NCBI RefSeq assembly: GCF_029633865.1
Contig: NC_079224.1
Coordinates: forward strand, 16,623,890-16,687,889
Direction of reading: 5' to 3'
From: Lampris incognitus
Taxonomy: Eukaryota > Chordata > Actinopteri > Lampriformes > Lampridae
Length of the DNA: 64,000 nt
The notes under the pieces are model-generated. The model was not told where the DNA came from, did no database searches, and worked only from the letters and a program-made list of their open reading frames with translations. Each line of letters begins with the position of its first letter. Position 1 is the stretch's first letter. Position numbers and translations under genes: made by a program. Positions 1 through 10,023 of the stretch are shown here, piece by piece.

Positions 1-460
1 TATTCTTGCTTTATACGGTCTTTAACGTTGGAACGCGGACATTTGGACAGTACGGCTGTCTTGCACGTGTCACTAAAAAGCAAAGAGCAGCAATGTTCCT
101 GAGCTGAGCTGTCGCACTACTGTCTCCTATCTGTAGTCCTCTCCATCTGAAGATGACTCGGTAAAGGACGTGTGCAGGGACCTGAGTGCTGATATGGTGG
201 TCATTTAGCTGCCCTACTTACAAAGTAAAGCGTTGTTTATTTAGGGTGTAAGAGCCCCTCGAGAAAAAGAAGGGGAAAAAAGCAGCATCAGACGCAAGTG
301 TGGTGTGATGTTTAGAGTAGTGTGATTCTGCCACCAACAAAGATGTGTCGATACACGCCCTGGTATTTCTGTCTAACTATTTTATCTACTTAATGGACCG
401 GGTGGTGGATGACACTCCCTTTTTTTTTTAATGGATTAGGCCACCGTGGTAAAAAGACAG
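1..460. other. Left edge, no gene recognised
   Basis: No open frame, splice pattern or known repeat could be supported here. A short T-run lies near 419-430, just before a retroposon fragment. Confidence 0.4.
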
Positions 461-461
461 A

Positions 462-615
462 AGACTTGTCGAAGGTGTCTGGCTGGGAGAGCTGGCGTTA
501 GATCGGCTGGGGGAGCTTGGTCTGCTGCGTCCTGTGGGTCCAAGGACCACAGCCCTGGCCGGAGCCGCTCCCGAAGAGGGAACACCGAGGGCGGTATGAC
601 AGGACCGTGGATGTA
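462..615 (+). repeat. Retroposon 3'-region fragment
   Basis: The stretch from 'ggtgtctggctgggagagct' onward, with the following GC-rich part, recurs with substitutions at about 55475-55610. The family also appears at 2745-3021. In the 55 kb copy the module sits upstream of a tail ending in a short A/T-rich stretch, like the 3' region of a non-LTR retroposon. The class is not certain. Short open frames on both strands here are by-products of high GC. Confidence 0.5.
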
Positions 616-639
616 TTATGGTAGAGCTGGATACGCCGC

Positions 640-1200
640 CGCCGCTCAGCCTTGCAGCCAATTTTTTCCAGTGGTCACTCGCGGTATTGCAGCGAAAAAT
701 CCCCCGGGGCCCAAAAAGCATTTTCCCCATAGACCACCATTGTAAAAGAGACGCCTGTAAAACTGTTGACAGGACACCTGCAACGATAATCATGGTCAAT
801 TATTAATATTTGTATTGTATATTTTAGAGCCATGGGGGTTTTAATCTTTTTTTTTAATTTTCCAAAGCCCAGAAAAATCTTTCTCTGCACGACGTCGCGG
901 CTGTGTACGAGCACTCTACGCGCGGTCGTGTTGTGTCTTTGCTGTGATCTTTGCTAGGTTACACAAACGCTGTTCGGATGAACAAAAATCAAAGGCAAAA
1001 GGTGAATAAAGAACACAAAGTTGAGTCTTCTCTTTCACACGTCAAGACATTTGGAGTTTGTGGTTTTGCATCGCATTTATCGGTCATTAGCATAGCATTC
1101 ATGAACACGCAGCGCCGGATCTGAACGCGGTTCGCTCGTTCTTACAGCCCAGGGGCATGATGGGAGGGAGTAACACTACTACGCATATTCCGTGGGCCAC
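640..1200. repeat. Dispersed-repeat remnant and AT-rich spacer
   Basis: Positions 650-780 resemble a short repeat I recall as common in fish genomes (TTTTTTCCAGTGGTCACTCG core). From about 800 to 1200 there is spacer with AATAAA-like motifs (for example near 1005), but no supported gene. Confidence 0.3.
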
Positions 1201-1204
1201 ATGT

Positions 1205-1394
1205 ACCCGGAAGTAACCCGGAAGCCTCCGTTTGCGCGTTCACGCCGAGGTTCGCCATGTTAAGGGCCGCCCCAAACAAATTAGCGTGGAGTGCGAGTGG
1301 ACTGTCAAACCCTTAAATAGCGAGTCTGCATCGGTGCAAGCTCAGCATGGAAGTGCACCTGCGAACGCGATGCCGGAAGAAACCACATATAAAT
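1205..1394 (+). promoter_or_regulatory. Probable promoter and first exon of the Myb/SANT-like gene
   Basis: Two copies of CCGGAAG, the ETS-factor core, lie at about 1207-1224 in CpG-rich sequence, and a third GCCGGAAG lies at the start codon. An ATG at 1370 opens a short frame that reaches a consensus donor (AAAT|GTAAGT) at 1394/1395. This is what a TATA-less housekeeping-type first exon looks like. The transcription start is not determined. Confidence 0.4.
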
Positions 1395-1651
1395 GTAAGT
1401 TCCGTGTAACTACACAGTCAATTATTTTAGATCAGCTACAGTACTCAAACTTATGTTTTCCTCGCACTGTGATTTCAGGGGCTCAAACAAAATCACAGAA
1501 TGTGGTGTCAAAAGATAAAACCAAAAATAGAAGAACATCACTTTATCCCTAGATCGCTTGACTTGTAGCCAACTCACAGCCTGCATTCACGCACAGCCGA
1601 CGTAAACGTAAATCAAAATAGGCCTAGGTCTACGTCAAATTTACATCATAT

Positions 1652-2045
1652 TGTAACGTGCATGAATAAGTAGACACGTTAGTCGACTGGTTAACGTTGT
1701 CGCCCGCGGTGTGGGAGACACGGGTTCGCGCCCCGGCTGTGACGGTTCCCGGGCTGCCCCCCCCTAATTCGCTGCATTGGTGTCAGAAGTGGGATGGCGA
1801 GACCGTGAGGTCATCGGAAGCGTGTGCGCCCAGAGGCGTGAGGGAGCTGATATGCTGAAGCGCGGGGACGCGGCTTCTCGAAGGAGATGGGTAGTGTAAC
1901 GTGCACGAATAAGTAGACACGTTAGCCCTTGGCTAGCGGCTCGGACCCTTTAGTCGATTGGCTAACGTTGTCGCCCGCGGTGTGGGAGACATGGGTTGGC
2001 GTCCCGGCTGTGGCGGTTCCCGGGCTGCCCCCTGAATTCGCTGCA
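1652..2045 (+). mobile_element. TRIM-A1: miniature LTR element with tRNA-like LTRs
   Basis: LTRs begin TGTAACGTGCA and end GCTGCA: 5' LTR 1652-1776 (125 bp) and 3' LTR 1895-2045 (151 bp). The 5' copy lacks about 28 bp between two TTAG repeats. A 4-bp target duplication ATAT flanks the element (1648-1651 and 2046-2049). The PBS TGGTGTCAGAAGTGGGAT at 1778-1795 complements the 3'-terminal 18 nt of a leucine tRNA as I recall it (tRNA-Leu-CAA type). A purine-rich tract (aaggagatgggtag) ends at 1894. The internal part is only 118 bp and non-coding, so movement must have relied on another element's enzymes. It sits in the intron of the Myb/SANT-like gene, ending 20 bp before the exon 2 acceptor. Confidence 0.85.
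1951..2004 (+). promoter_or_regulatory. tRNA-like module (A and B boxes) in the TRIM-A1 3' LTR
   Basis: TAGTCGATTGG (1951-1961) resembles the Pol III A box TRGCNNAGYNGG, and GGTTGGCGTCC (1994-2004) resembles the B box GGTTCGANNCC. In the 5' LTR the pair is at 1680-1690 and 1723-1733, where the B box is better kept (GGTTCGCGCCC). The start-to-start distance of 43 nt equals tRNA spacing. The arm CGGG-TTCGCGC-CCCG could form a T stem-loop. The flanking acceptor arms do not pair, so this is tRNA-like, not a tRNA gene. Confidence 0.55.
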
Positions 2046-2159
2046 ATATATTGCATTATTTACAGGGGCAGTGGAACAGACAAGGCAGCTGATTAAGCTG
2101 CGGCATGAAAATGCAAGCCTATTCACAAAGAAAAGAAATGCTGCCAAAGAGGCATGGGA

Positions 2160-2744
2160 GTAAATTTGATCATTACTCATTATATAGCCTATTTATGTGG
2201 GCTATTTAATTATATTGATTCATATTTTTATTACAAATAATGTAAACAATTTCTTCCCGTAAATCACCTACATCTTTTTTCTGTGTGCACTCGACAGTCT
2301 CAAACAGGTTTTGTTCATTATAAGAATGGCATTTATCAGTTTTCGCAAATGAACTCTTCATATGATAAGCTAATTGTGGATCATGTTATCCCAGGCTCCC
2401 TTATGAGGGCTGGGTAGCCCACTCACACTAAAGACATTCTTGCATCGCGCACATTGTGTAAAAGCAGCACAGCTTGTCTGTTGCCATGGTGACGGCTGCT
2501 TCCCTGTTCCGGTCGGGTTCCAGTGGGGAGTCCGTCCCACATTTGGCTGTCCTTTTATACACCCTGCCCCTCAATTGAGAGTGCCCTCCACAGCTGCGAG
2601 TGAAACTTCATTTGGAGTGACACTTGGAGGTGGAGTGGTTTGGGATTGGGCCTTTTTCAGCGTATACATCAGTCGAGCAATTCTCATAGGAACAAACAGG
2701 CGCCATTTTTAGATCTGGTATCCAGTTCTACTAATACATCCATG
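2160..2744. other. Spacer, nothing recognised
   Basis: AT-rich to mixed sequence with no supported exon or repeat boundary. Confidence 0.35.
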
Positions 2745-3021
2745 GACAGGACGCGGAAGCGGGGCAGGCTAAGCTAACTGCTAGCCCATGCAGTCCGACA
2801 GTCATCCTGGCTGGCGTTCGTTCTCTTGGACAGTGTTTATTTATTTATTTAGTTTAGATATATGTGTTAGTTTTGATATATGTGTCCTTGTAGTTTTTGG
2901 ATATGTGTTTTTGTCTTTGTGTTGCACTGCTGTGGGCTGGGGGGGAAACGATGTTTCATTTCATGCACTTGCGCACATGAAATTAAATGACAAATATAGT
3001 GTTTCTGATTCTGAATATTAA
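2745..3021 (+). repeat. Retroposon 3' tail (same family as 55.2-57.1 kb)
   Basis: Starts at 'acaggacgcggaagcggggc' and ends in an A/T-rich tail with TGTGTTGCACTGCTG and a CATGAAAT-type ending. The same order of blocks is at 55590-55762 plus 56983-57090, where a Tc1-like element interrupts it. This uninterrupted copy shows what the target looked like before that insertion. Confidence 0.6.
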
Positions 3022-3420
3022 TGCGATAGTTATAGCAATGTCTGCATTCAGTGAACCCTTCCTCTACAGGGACCGCAAGAAAAAAAGGTGAAACCTCCTA
3101 TCAGTCACATGAAGTAACCAACCATCCACCTTTCTCTGTCAAACATAAAGACGTAACAAAATACATCCAACCCGTCCCAGTCAGAAGGAGAAAAGATACC
3201 GTAAACAATGTCTGACTTTCAGTTACAGTATGTTGTCATTGTGTAATAACTACTTCAAATGTGTTAAAGGAAAAGGGGTTTTTTTTTGTGTTGCTTGGAA
3301 GGGATGTTTGTTGCCTCAACGTTACAGACCGCCAACCGACGGAATGATCAGAGCTGGAATGAAGGTCTGCCGTTTCATACAGAGTGGCCGGACTCAGAAG
3401 GGTGTCGGGATCAGTGTCTC
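3022..3420. other. Between the retroposon tail and guk1; likely guk1 3' UTR at the right
   Basis: guk1 is read on the minus strand and stops at 3421, so its 3' UTR extends leftward into this stretch. No clear AATAAA on the minus strand was found. A plus-strand open stretch at 3072-3210 follows CTCTACAG but has no supported partner exon. Confidence 0.35.
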
Positions 3421-6400
3421 CTACGAAGACATGTTGATTTTCTTGACTTTATTAATTTCCTGAAGAAAACGGAATCATATGAATTGGATTGATGAATAGA
3501 TACACCGGCAAAGTGACACACTTGTGGGTAATATGTGTGTAAAAACCCACATTTCTATCAAAGAGGTATAAATCACAAATGTTACACTGTGAACTACATT
3601 GCATTGATTTTGATATGATTTGGGATTTCGTTTCAGGACATGCAGCACAAAATATTAAAATTCATCTTTTCATCATCTGTGGATATTTCATACAGGCAAC
3701 TCACCTCCAGGAGAGCAGCTTTTAACTGCTCATAGGCATCCTCCAAATTATCATTGACAATAACAACATCAAATAACCCAGGTTCTTTACCTGGAAGGAG
3801 AGGCAAATCAGTTAATACATTTTTCAGGTGTCATTAAGTCAATTAACAGTGTCCATCCATCCATTATCCAAGCCGCTTATCCCGATCGGGGCCACGGAAT
3901 GCTGGAGCCTATCCCAGCAGTCACTGGGCGGCAGGCGGGAGACACCCTGGACAGGCCACCAGTCCATCACAGGGCCGACACATTCACACCTTGGGACAAT
4001 TTAGTACGGCCGGTTCACCTGACTTGCATGTCTTTGGACTGTGGGAGGAAATTGAGGAAACCCACGCAGACACGGGGAGAAGGTGCAAACTCCACACAGA
4101 GGACGACCTGGGATGACCCCCAAGGTTGGACAACCCCAGGTTTCAAACCCAGGACCTTCTTGCTGTGAGGTGACAGCGCTAACCACTGCGCCACCGTGTC
4201 GCTCAGTTAACAGTTTTTCCCTTATACTCAGCAGAAGGACTTACTTATCTCCATGTCCACCTGAGCTGCATGTAAACGCTTCAGGAGGCTCTCCTCTGAC
4301 TCCGTTTTCCTGTCCCTTAAACGTTTTTCCTGATGAAGAAACAGAAAAGGATTCCAATATGAGACAAGTGTCTAGTAATAACCTTTAAACAGATAAATAG
4401 ACTGTATGAACACACAACACCCTGCAAAGCCTGAAAGAAAATAAATTCTTCCTTGGACTTCACACAGAAATAGAGACGGAGAGCTTTCTGTCCTCACCAG
4501 AACGTTCATGGATGGAGGCTGGATGGAGATGTAGATTGGACTGAGGTCCGTCCTTTTGATGTTCTTCACACCTTGCATGTCAATGTCCAGGATACAGATG
4601 AGGTTCTTGGCCTGGACATCTTGCACAGCAGCTTTACTGGTTCCATACATGTTCCCTGAAAACTCGGCGTTCTCAATAAAATCTCCTTTGTCAATCCCGG
4701 TTTGCATAACCTCCCTTGTAACGTAATGATAATCTGAGACGGAAAAGAAAAGCAAAAATACAATTATTGGGCATGGAAGTTAATGGCTTGAAACCAGTAG
4801 CGGATTTAGGTATGGATGGCATCTTGCCAGGGGCAGCACAGAGCGGCCACACAAAAAAATTCGGAATGGTGACATTTGTGCGATCAGTTTCGCCACCACT
4901 GCCAGTGCAGCCATATAGGCAAACTAGGCAGTTGGCAAGGGTGGGAAATGTGGGCCACCTATTCATGAGCAAAATAGAGGAGTAACCAATAGCAATACCT
5001 GCAGGCGCACTAGGCTACACATTCAGTAAGCACAATGAATTGCTGAGTTATGTGTCAATCATACTGCACCTGCAGCCGCCTCCCTCCCCCGCCTCCAGCT
5101 CTCATGAGACAATGGTAGCCTAGCCTACTGACACCAATTTCGACTGTCTTTGAGAAAGAAAAAAAAAAAAGGCCCGCCGTGTACACTTCTGAAAGGTAAG
5201 CTTTATTTGGTCTCAAGTCGTCGTTTAGTAGCTGATGATATGTGCTTGCACACATTTGATGTGCGTGTGTTTGACACACTCGAGAAAGTGGTGTATAGGA
5301 GAGATTTGCATTGGTGTATTATATTTAGTTTGAGGAGCTGAAATTGGATTATTTGGAAAATAGCTTTATGTGCTGCCATGACAGCTGTCAAGAATTGGGA
5401 ACCAGGGAGTTACTATGCAGACCTGATTGGTTGGTGCGTTGTGTCAACAATCTGCAAAATACCCACATATTGCATCATGCAAATTCAATATGCCCACAAT
5501 ATGTGGGCATTTGTCAGATATGGATCTGCAAAATGCCCACATATTGCATCATGCATATTGTTGACACTTTGAGCATGCTAGCGTTGCACTAGACCATTTG
5601 TGTTATGTGTATGGCATATTGGCCTTGGTGTGTTGTTGCTGGTATGGTACGTTGCAATAGAGAAGGCGGCGTAATTGTTTTTCACCTAGAGTGGTAGAAG
5701 TACATGTGCTGGTCCTGTTCACGACCATGACCCTACTTGAGCTGGTGATATTTATACACAAAAGGGAGCTCTCAGAAATTTACCCAAATTTGTGGACTGC
5801 TCCCAGAATTTGTCTTAGTCTTCTACTGACTGTAGCTGAAGAAGAGATGAATTTTTCAAAGCTGAAGCTCATCAAATCCTACCTGAGGTCCAGGAACAGG
5901 ATCGCCTTAGTGGCCTTGCTGGCCTCATTGTTAACCATGCAATTGCTGGGCAGATTTCTTATGATGATGTAATTGATGACTTTGCATCAAGGAAGGCAAC
6001 AAAGGTCAGGGTTTAGATCGCAGTTGTGCAATTTAGTTTGTGTGTTTCTTGTTTGAGGTGCAATAGTGTAACAATCAGGTTCTCTTCTTCATGTGTTATT
6101 CTATTTGTGTATTTGTTTGATATAGGATTTGTGCAATTTAGTTTTATTTGTGTGTTTTTTGTTAGCAATAGGGTAATAGTGTAATAATTTCATTCTCTTA
6201 TTTGTATTTATTACTACAGTTTGTTTTTGTCTTTGTTATTTCTTTTTGATATTTGAGTCTTATATTTCTATATTCATATAGTTTTAAATGTTATGACTAT
6301 TTATTTGTCTTTTTCCAAATTTCTGAATAAAAGTTAGTTAGCACAGTTAGTGCTTCTTTTTTGGGGGGGGGGGGGCTTGCCCAGGGAGCCATACAAGCTA

Positions 6401-6846
6401 GAACCACCACACTGCTTGAAACTAAGAAATGTTATTGGAGGTTGAATGAAATAAACAATTGATCATTTAAAAAAAAAAAAAAACATACCTCTGCCATTCT
6501 CTTCACCTGGTCGAGGATTTCTAGTTGTATCTGGGAGGTGACAACACATTCATCTTAAAATCCTTAAGGCATCACATTTGTAATGTATGTGTTTTTCTAC
6601 ATCTACTAAAAAACTGCCCTGATGTAATCATGATCTTAAATGTTTGACCACAGAGTATTTCGCCTGTCAGTCAGCAACATCACCACTTCACAGAATGCTA
6701 AATGTACTGTATGAGTCTACTATGGCATACATACGGGAGACACTGAAGCCGAAGACACCGTCGTATTCCTTCATGAGCTTCTTCAGCAGCGTGCTCTTTC
6801 CCGCCCCTGACGGGCCGCTGAACACCACGGGTCTGGGTCCAGCCAT
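3421..6846 (-). CDS. guk1: Guanylate kinase (GUK1), 7 coding exons, 199 aa
   Basis: The enzyme phosphorylates GMP to GDP with ATP in the cytosol and is essential for guanine nucleotide recycling. Coding exons, in transcript order: 6735-6846, 6489-6530, 4498-4733, 4245-4329, 3705-3790 and 3421-3459; the first has the ATG at 6846. Every junction has GT/AG and the phases agree, giving 600 nt. The P-loop GPSGAGKST is at residues 11-19. [18 protein letters not shown] follows (GMP-binding region), then [16 protein letters not shown], the lid region with EKRLRDR, and [19 protein letters not shown]. The C-terminus [12 protein letters not shown] differs from mammals. Length fits the family (human 197 aa). 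A SINE and a hAT relic occupy introns. It converges with the Myb/SANT-like gene. I see six exons in the join; an upstream non-coding exon is likely. Confidence 0.93.
3851..4204 (-). repeat. tRNA-headed SINE, full length, in a guk1 intron
   Basis: Read on the minus strand, it starts with a tRNA-like head (TGGCGCAGTGGTTAGCGC as A-box region, then a diverged B-box region) and ends in a GGATAAGCGG...(TGGA)n tail. Direct repeats TTAACAGT at 3843-3850 and 4207-4214 flank it. Other copies in the window: 16099-17937 (interrupted), 20578-20988, 38211-38580 and tails at about 10245-10312 and 63632-63756. Confidence 0.8.
4795..6414 (+). mobile_element. hAT transposon relic (1620 bp) in a guk1 intron
   Basis: The 8-bp duplication CTTGAAAC (4787-4794 and 6415-6422) flanks the element exactly. 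Ends begin CAGTAGCGG and, on the other strand, CAGTGTGGTGG, imperfect inverted termini typical of hAT. On the plus strand 5760-6010 encodes a decayed C-terminal dimerisation domain: [20 protein letters not shown], then [12 protein letters not shown], then, after a frameshift, [11 protein letters not shown]. This resembles the TTF/ZMYM-type hAT proteins. The rest of the transposase is missing, so it is an internally deleted, inactive copy. It contains a local repeat at 5450-5565 (CCCACATATTGCATCATGC twice). Confidence 0.85.
5770..6015 (+). pseudogene. hAT transposase C-terminal dimerisation domain, broken
   Basis: The hATC domain normally links transposase monomers. Here the segment with [13 protein letters not shown] and [14 protein letters not shown] is readable, but a frameshift after LTMQLLG separates it from [12 protein letters not shown]. 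No catalytic DDE part remains. Family assignment to the ZMYM/TTF-related hAT group comes from the NLW...FSKLKLIK pattern. Confidence 0.7.
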
Positions 6847-7893
6847 TGCTTCAAAAAGAGACCAGGAGAGACACTTAGATCAGCTGAGAAATTATGATGG
6901 CAGAAATTACCACTACGCAGGAGAAATCCACTGGAACCATGAAAGGTGTGGGCTGGGTTCAGACATATTTTGGAAAGAATGAGTCATCTTTAACATGCCC
7001 AAAAAGCATCTCTAGCACAAATGGAAGAGAGCGGCAAGGCTAATTCCCAACATCATAAAACCCGTGGACCAGGCTTTCTTTTGGGCTTCATTAAAAGACA
7101 ATGTCTTCTTCTTCCTCTTCAAAGGCTGATAACTGCTGAGCACACACTATCAACAGGGGAAAAAAAGCATCTCCCATGACGGCAAAAGCAACTGATTATG
7201 AAGAGCTCTGGTCACCATGGTGCTGCATAGAACCACTACTCGCCGATGAAGAGACCTACTCCGCATCTGATGACAGGACAAAACCATGGCGTTCAGGAAA
7301 AAAAAGCAATGAAGATAACATATCCAGGCTGGGCTATACTGACAAAATCAAATATCAAGCTCATCCTGAATGTATACCACAAGCAAATGTTGAGAAATTA
7401 TCATTAGTTATGTAGAGATGATGACCAAGCAGGTAGAGACATTCATTGTTTATTTCACTAAGCTAAAACAGTTGAGTATTCAAGTTCAGAAAATTGCATC
7501 ACTTTATTGCAATGCAACCTTTAAGTTATATCAGGATATTACGATAACCACATTCCCGGACAATATCTAATTTCACAACACAATATCGATAATAGACCTA
7601 TGTTAATACATTGCCCCAGCTCTATAATATATATTTCAAGAGAAGTCGAGTTGAAGTCAAAATAACATTTACAAGTATTAAAAGCATATCGTCTTACACG
7701 CAAACGGTAATGTGAAAAACAGCGCGTGTCTCAAAGCCACCTTAATCAGTTACCACATTTAGACAACCGGGCTAGAATCCAACACTGAGCGCCGTGCAAC
7801 CAGCTGGAAGCTGACCTTTTCAACTATTAACCGAAGTGCAAGTCTGGTGAGGAAGTCGTGGCAAATGCAGTCTCTGCTCGTCTCTCTCCTTAC
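6847..7893. other. guk1 upstream intron or 5' region
   Basis: No coding exon supported. The guk1 ATG at 6846 is preceded on the minus strand by CTCTTTTTGAAG|CA, a possible acceptor, so this stretch is probably an intron within the 5' UTR. Confidence 0.4.
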
Positions 7894-7990
7894 CTTCCCT
7901 TGGTGGGGATGTATGCGGGAGTGCAGGGCAAAGCTCAGATGCACAGGGTATTATTCAAGTGAATGTAAATGACTGCCTGTGTGTACGCAG
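7894..7990 (-). other. guk1: Candidate non-coding first exon of guk1
   Basis: On the minus strand CCAAGGGAAG|GTAAGG is a good donor at 7894/7893. If joined to the possible acceptor just before the guk1 ATG it would supply 5' UTR. A short frame here (17 codons from 7944) does not stay in frame with guk1, so a leader-extended isoform is not supported. Transcript data are needed to place the true start. Confidence 0.3.
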
Positions 7991-8021
7991 GCTGTATTGT
8001 TGTGGTGTGATGCAGGAAGGA

Positions 8022-8039
8022 GGGAGGGAGGGGGGAGGG
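8022..8039 (+). promoter_or_regulatory. G-quadruplex motif upstream of guk1
   Basis: GGGAGGGAGGGGGGAGGG has four runs of three or more G with one-base loops, inside a purine tract (8014-8055). It lies just upstream of the candidate guk1 first exon. Any regulatory role is inference. Confidence 0.5.
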
Positions 8040-8055
8040 AGGAGGTAGAGAGGCT

Positions 8056-8774
8056 TAAATTCTGCAAAGTAAACCTCAGATACGGCAATGGAAACTGGTT
8101 AAAGACACCAGTTCAACCTTCAGGTCCCTGACTCATAAAGCGGTAGGATTAGCGTCACTTGTGCAAAATTACAGAGGAGAATTATTTTAGGGAAACCCAT
8201 CGAGAATATTCCAAGACACTATACAAAAAGGCTGCAGCTTGGCTAGATATGACGCATACTGTAACGGAACAACAAAACGGGCCTAAATTTGTGTCATCAT
8301 GGGTTGATATTCAAGTCTCTACTTACATCAAAGTCGGGTATTTAGAGGATTTCGATAAAAGTCCAAAAATACGGCGACCCGTATGGATGAGATGACACGC
8401 TCGATTCAAAATCTAATAATCAAGCAAAAAACAACAGTTCTACATTTTTTTTGCTTTATCCAAGGTTTAAAGTTAAAAACAAAAACGGATTCGTACAAGC
8501 AAACCCTCAACCTTTTATTAGCTTACATACAAAAATAACCCAGTGGTATTATAACCCTTCCCTGTCTCCAAGCAATATAAATGCACTGAGGTTGCGTTTG
8601 CAGGTGCAAGTGACAGTCATTCTCTGTTGCTTCTCTGTCTGCATGCTTACACTAAACAGACTAGCTTGTCAGCACATATAGCTGATAGATTTATTAGTAG
8701 TATTACCTTGATAACAAAAAAAAATTATTATTATGAAAGAACAGGGAATTTTTTGTTTTTTTTTTCCTAACATC
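8056..8774. other. Spacer, nothing recognised
   Basis: AT-rich sequence with poly-A and poly-T runs near 8725 and 8756; no supported gene. Confidence 0.35.
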
Positions 8775-8803
8775 TGTCATAGTCAAATGCTCTTGCACAT
8801 ATA

Positions 8804-10023
8804 CACTCACCGGCCACTTTATTTGGCACACCTGTCCAACTGCTCGTTAACGCAAATTTCTAATCAGCCAATCACATGGCAGCAACTCAATGAATTTAGG
8901 CATGTAGACATGGTCAAGACGATCTGCTGCAGTTCAAACCGAGCATCAGAATGGGGAAGAAAGGTGATTTAAGTGACTTTGAATGTGGCATGGTTGTTGG
9001 TGCCAGACGGGCTGGTCTGAGTATTTCAGAAACTGCTGATCTACTGGGATTTTCACGCACAACCATCTCTAGGGTTTACAGAGAATGGTCCGAAAAAGAG
9101 AAAATATCCAGTGAGCGGCAGTTCTGTGGGCGAAAATGCCTTGTTGATGCCAGAGGTCAGAGGAGAATGGCCAGACTGGTTCAAGCTGACAGAAAGGCAA
9201 CAGTAACTCAAATAACCACTCATTACAACCGAGGTATGCAGAAGAGCATCTCTGAACGCACAACACGTCGAACCTTGAGGCAGATGGGCTACAGCAGCAG
9301 AAGACCACACCGGGTGCCACTCCTGTCAGCTAAGAACAGGAAACTGAGGCTACAATTCGCACAGGCTCACCAAAATTGGACAATAGAAGATTGGAAAAAC
9401 GTTGCCTGGTCTGATGAGTCTCGATTTCTGCTGCGACGTTCGGATGGTAGGGTCAGAATTTGGCGTCAACAACATGAAAGCATGGATCCATCCTGCCTTG
9501 TATCAACGGTTTAGGCTGGTGGTGGTGGTGTAATGGTGTGGGGGATATTTTCTTGGCACACTTTGGGCCCCTTAGTACCAATTGAGCATCGTGTCAACGC
9601 CACAGCCTACCTGAGTATTGTTGCTGACCATTTCCATCCCTTTATGACCACAGTGTTCCCATCTTCTGATGGCTACTTCCAGCAGGATAACGCGCCATGT
9701 CATAAAGCTCGAATCATCTCAGACTGGTTTCTTGAACATGACAATGAGTTCACTGTACTCAAATGGCCTCCACAGTCACCAGATCTCAATCCAATAGAGC
9801 ACCTTTGCGATGTGGTGGACCGGGAGATTCGCATCATGGATGTGCAGCCGACAAATCTGCAGCAACTGCGTGATGCTATCATGTCAATATGGACCAAACT
9901 CTCTGAGGAATGTTTCCAGTACCTTGTTGAATCTATGCCACGAAGGATTAAGGCAGTTCTGAAGGCAAAAGGGGGTCCAACCCGGTACTAGCAAGGTGTA
10001 CCTAATAAAGTGGCCAGTGAGTG
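8804..10023 (+). mobile_element. Tc1-like element copy 1 (DD36E), 1220 bp, in the Gypsy 5' LTR
   Basis: Ends CACTCACCGGCCACTTTATT and, inverted, AATAAAGTGGCCAGTGAGTG, between TA dinucleotides at 8802-8803 and 10024-10025. Removing it joins 'gcacata' to 'tgtatcgtgtgatata' and restores the LTR as seen at 15858 onward. Length is identical to the copies at 21005 and 55763. Confidence 0.95.
8951..9991 (+). pseudogene. Tc1-like transposase, one nonsense codon
   Basis: This frame is collinear with the intact 346-residue protein at 55910. Codon 188 is TAG (9512-9514) where the intact copy has CAG (Gln), the only clear disabling change. Helix-turn-helix and [13 protein letters not shown] and [10 protein letters not shown] catalytic blocks are otherwise kept, so loss of function looks recent. 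The Asp-Glu spacing is 36 as in copy 3. Confidence 0.93.

Larger units (their letters stand above)
1370..2159 (+). pseudogene. Myb/SANT-like DNA-binding domain gene, 5' exons only
   Basis: Exon 1 (1370-1394) encodes MPEETTYK plus one base. Exon 2 (2066-2159) follows a TTTACAG acceptor. The split codon makes Trp, and the exon continues as AVEQTRQLIKLRHENASLF then TKKRNAAKEAWE, ending at donor GA|GTAAAT. The order 'YKW..EQT..LI.LR.EN..LFT..KN.AK..W' is the first helix of the Myb/SANT-like (trihelix-type) domain found in many fish genes and in the Harbinger-associated Myb-like protein. No exon carrying the rest of the domain was found downstream. An open stretch at about 3072-3210 after a CTACAG is in the wrong phase. 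TRIM-A1 fills most of intron 1. The gene may be real with distant exons, or a relic. Confidence 0.45.

Noticed and set aside
3065-3215. Third exon of the Myb/SANT-like gene
   Set aside because: Open after a CTACAG, but the phase does not match exon 2 and the expected domain residues are absent.
3851-4204. Open frames in the SINE as protein genes
   Set aside because: The same frames recur in every SINE copy and reflect its GC content; there is no domain.
5691-5972. Host gene nested in a guk1 intron
   Set aside because: Sequence is the hAT dimerisation domain within an element with exact target duplication.
7894-7944. Mitochondrial leader exon for guk1
   Set aside because: Joining to the possible acceptor before the guk1 ATG puts the leader out of frame.
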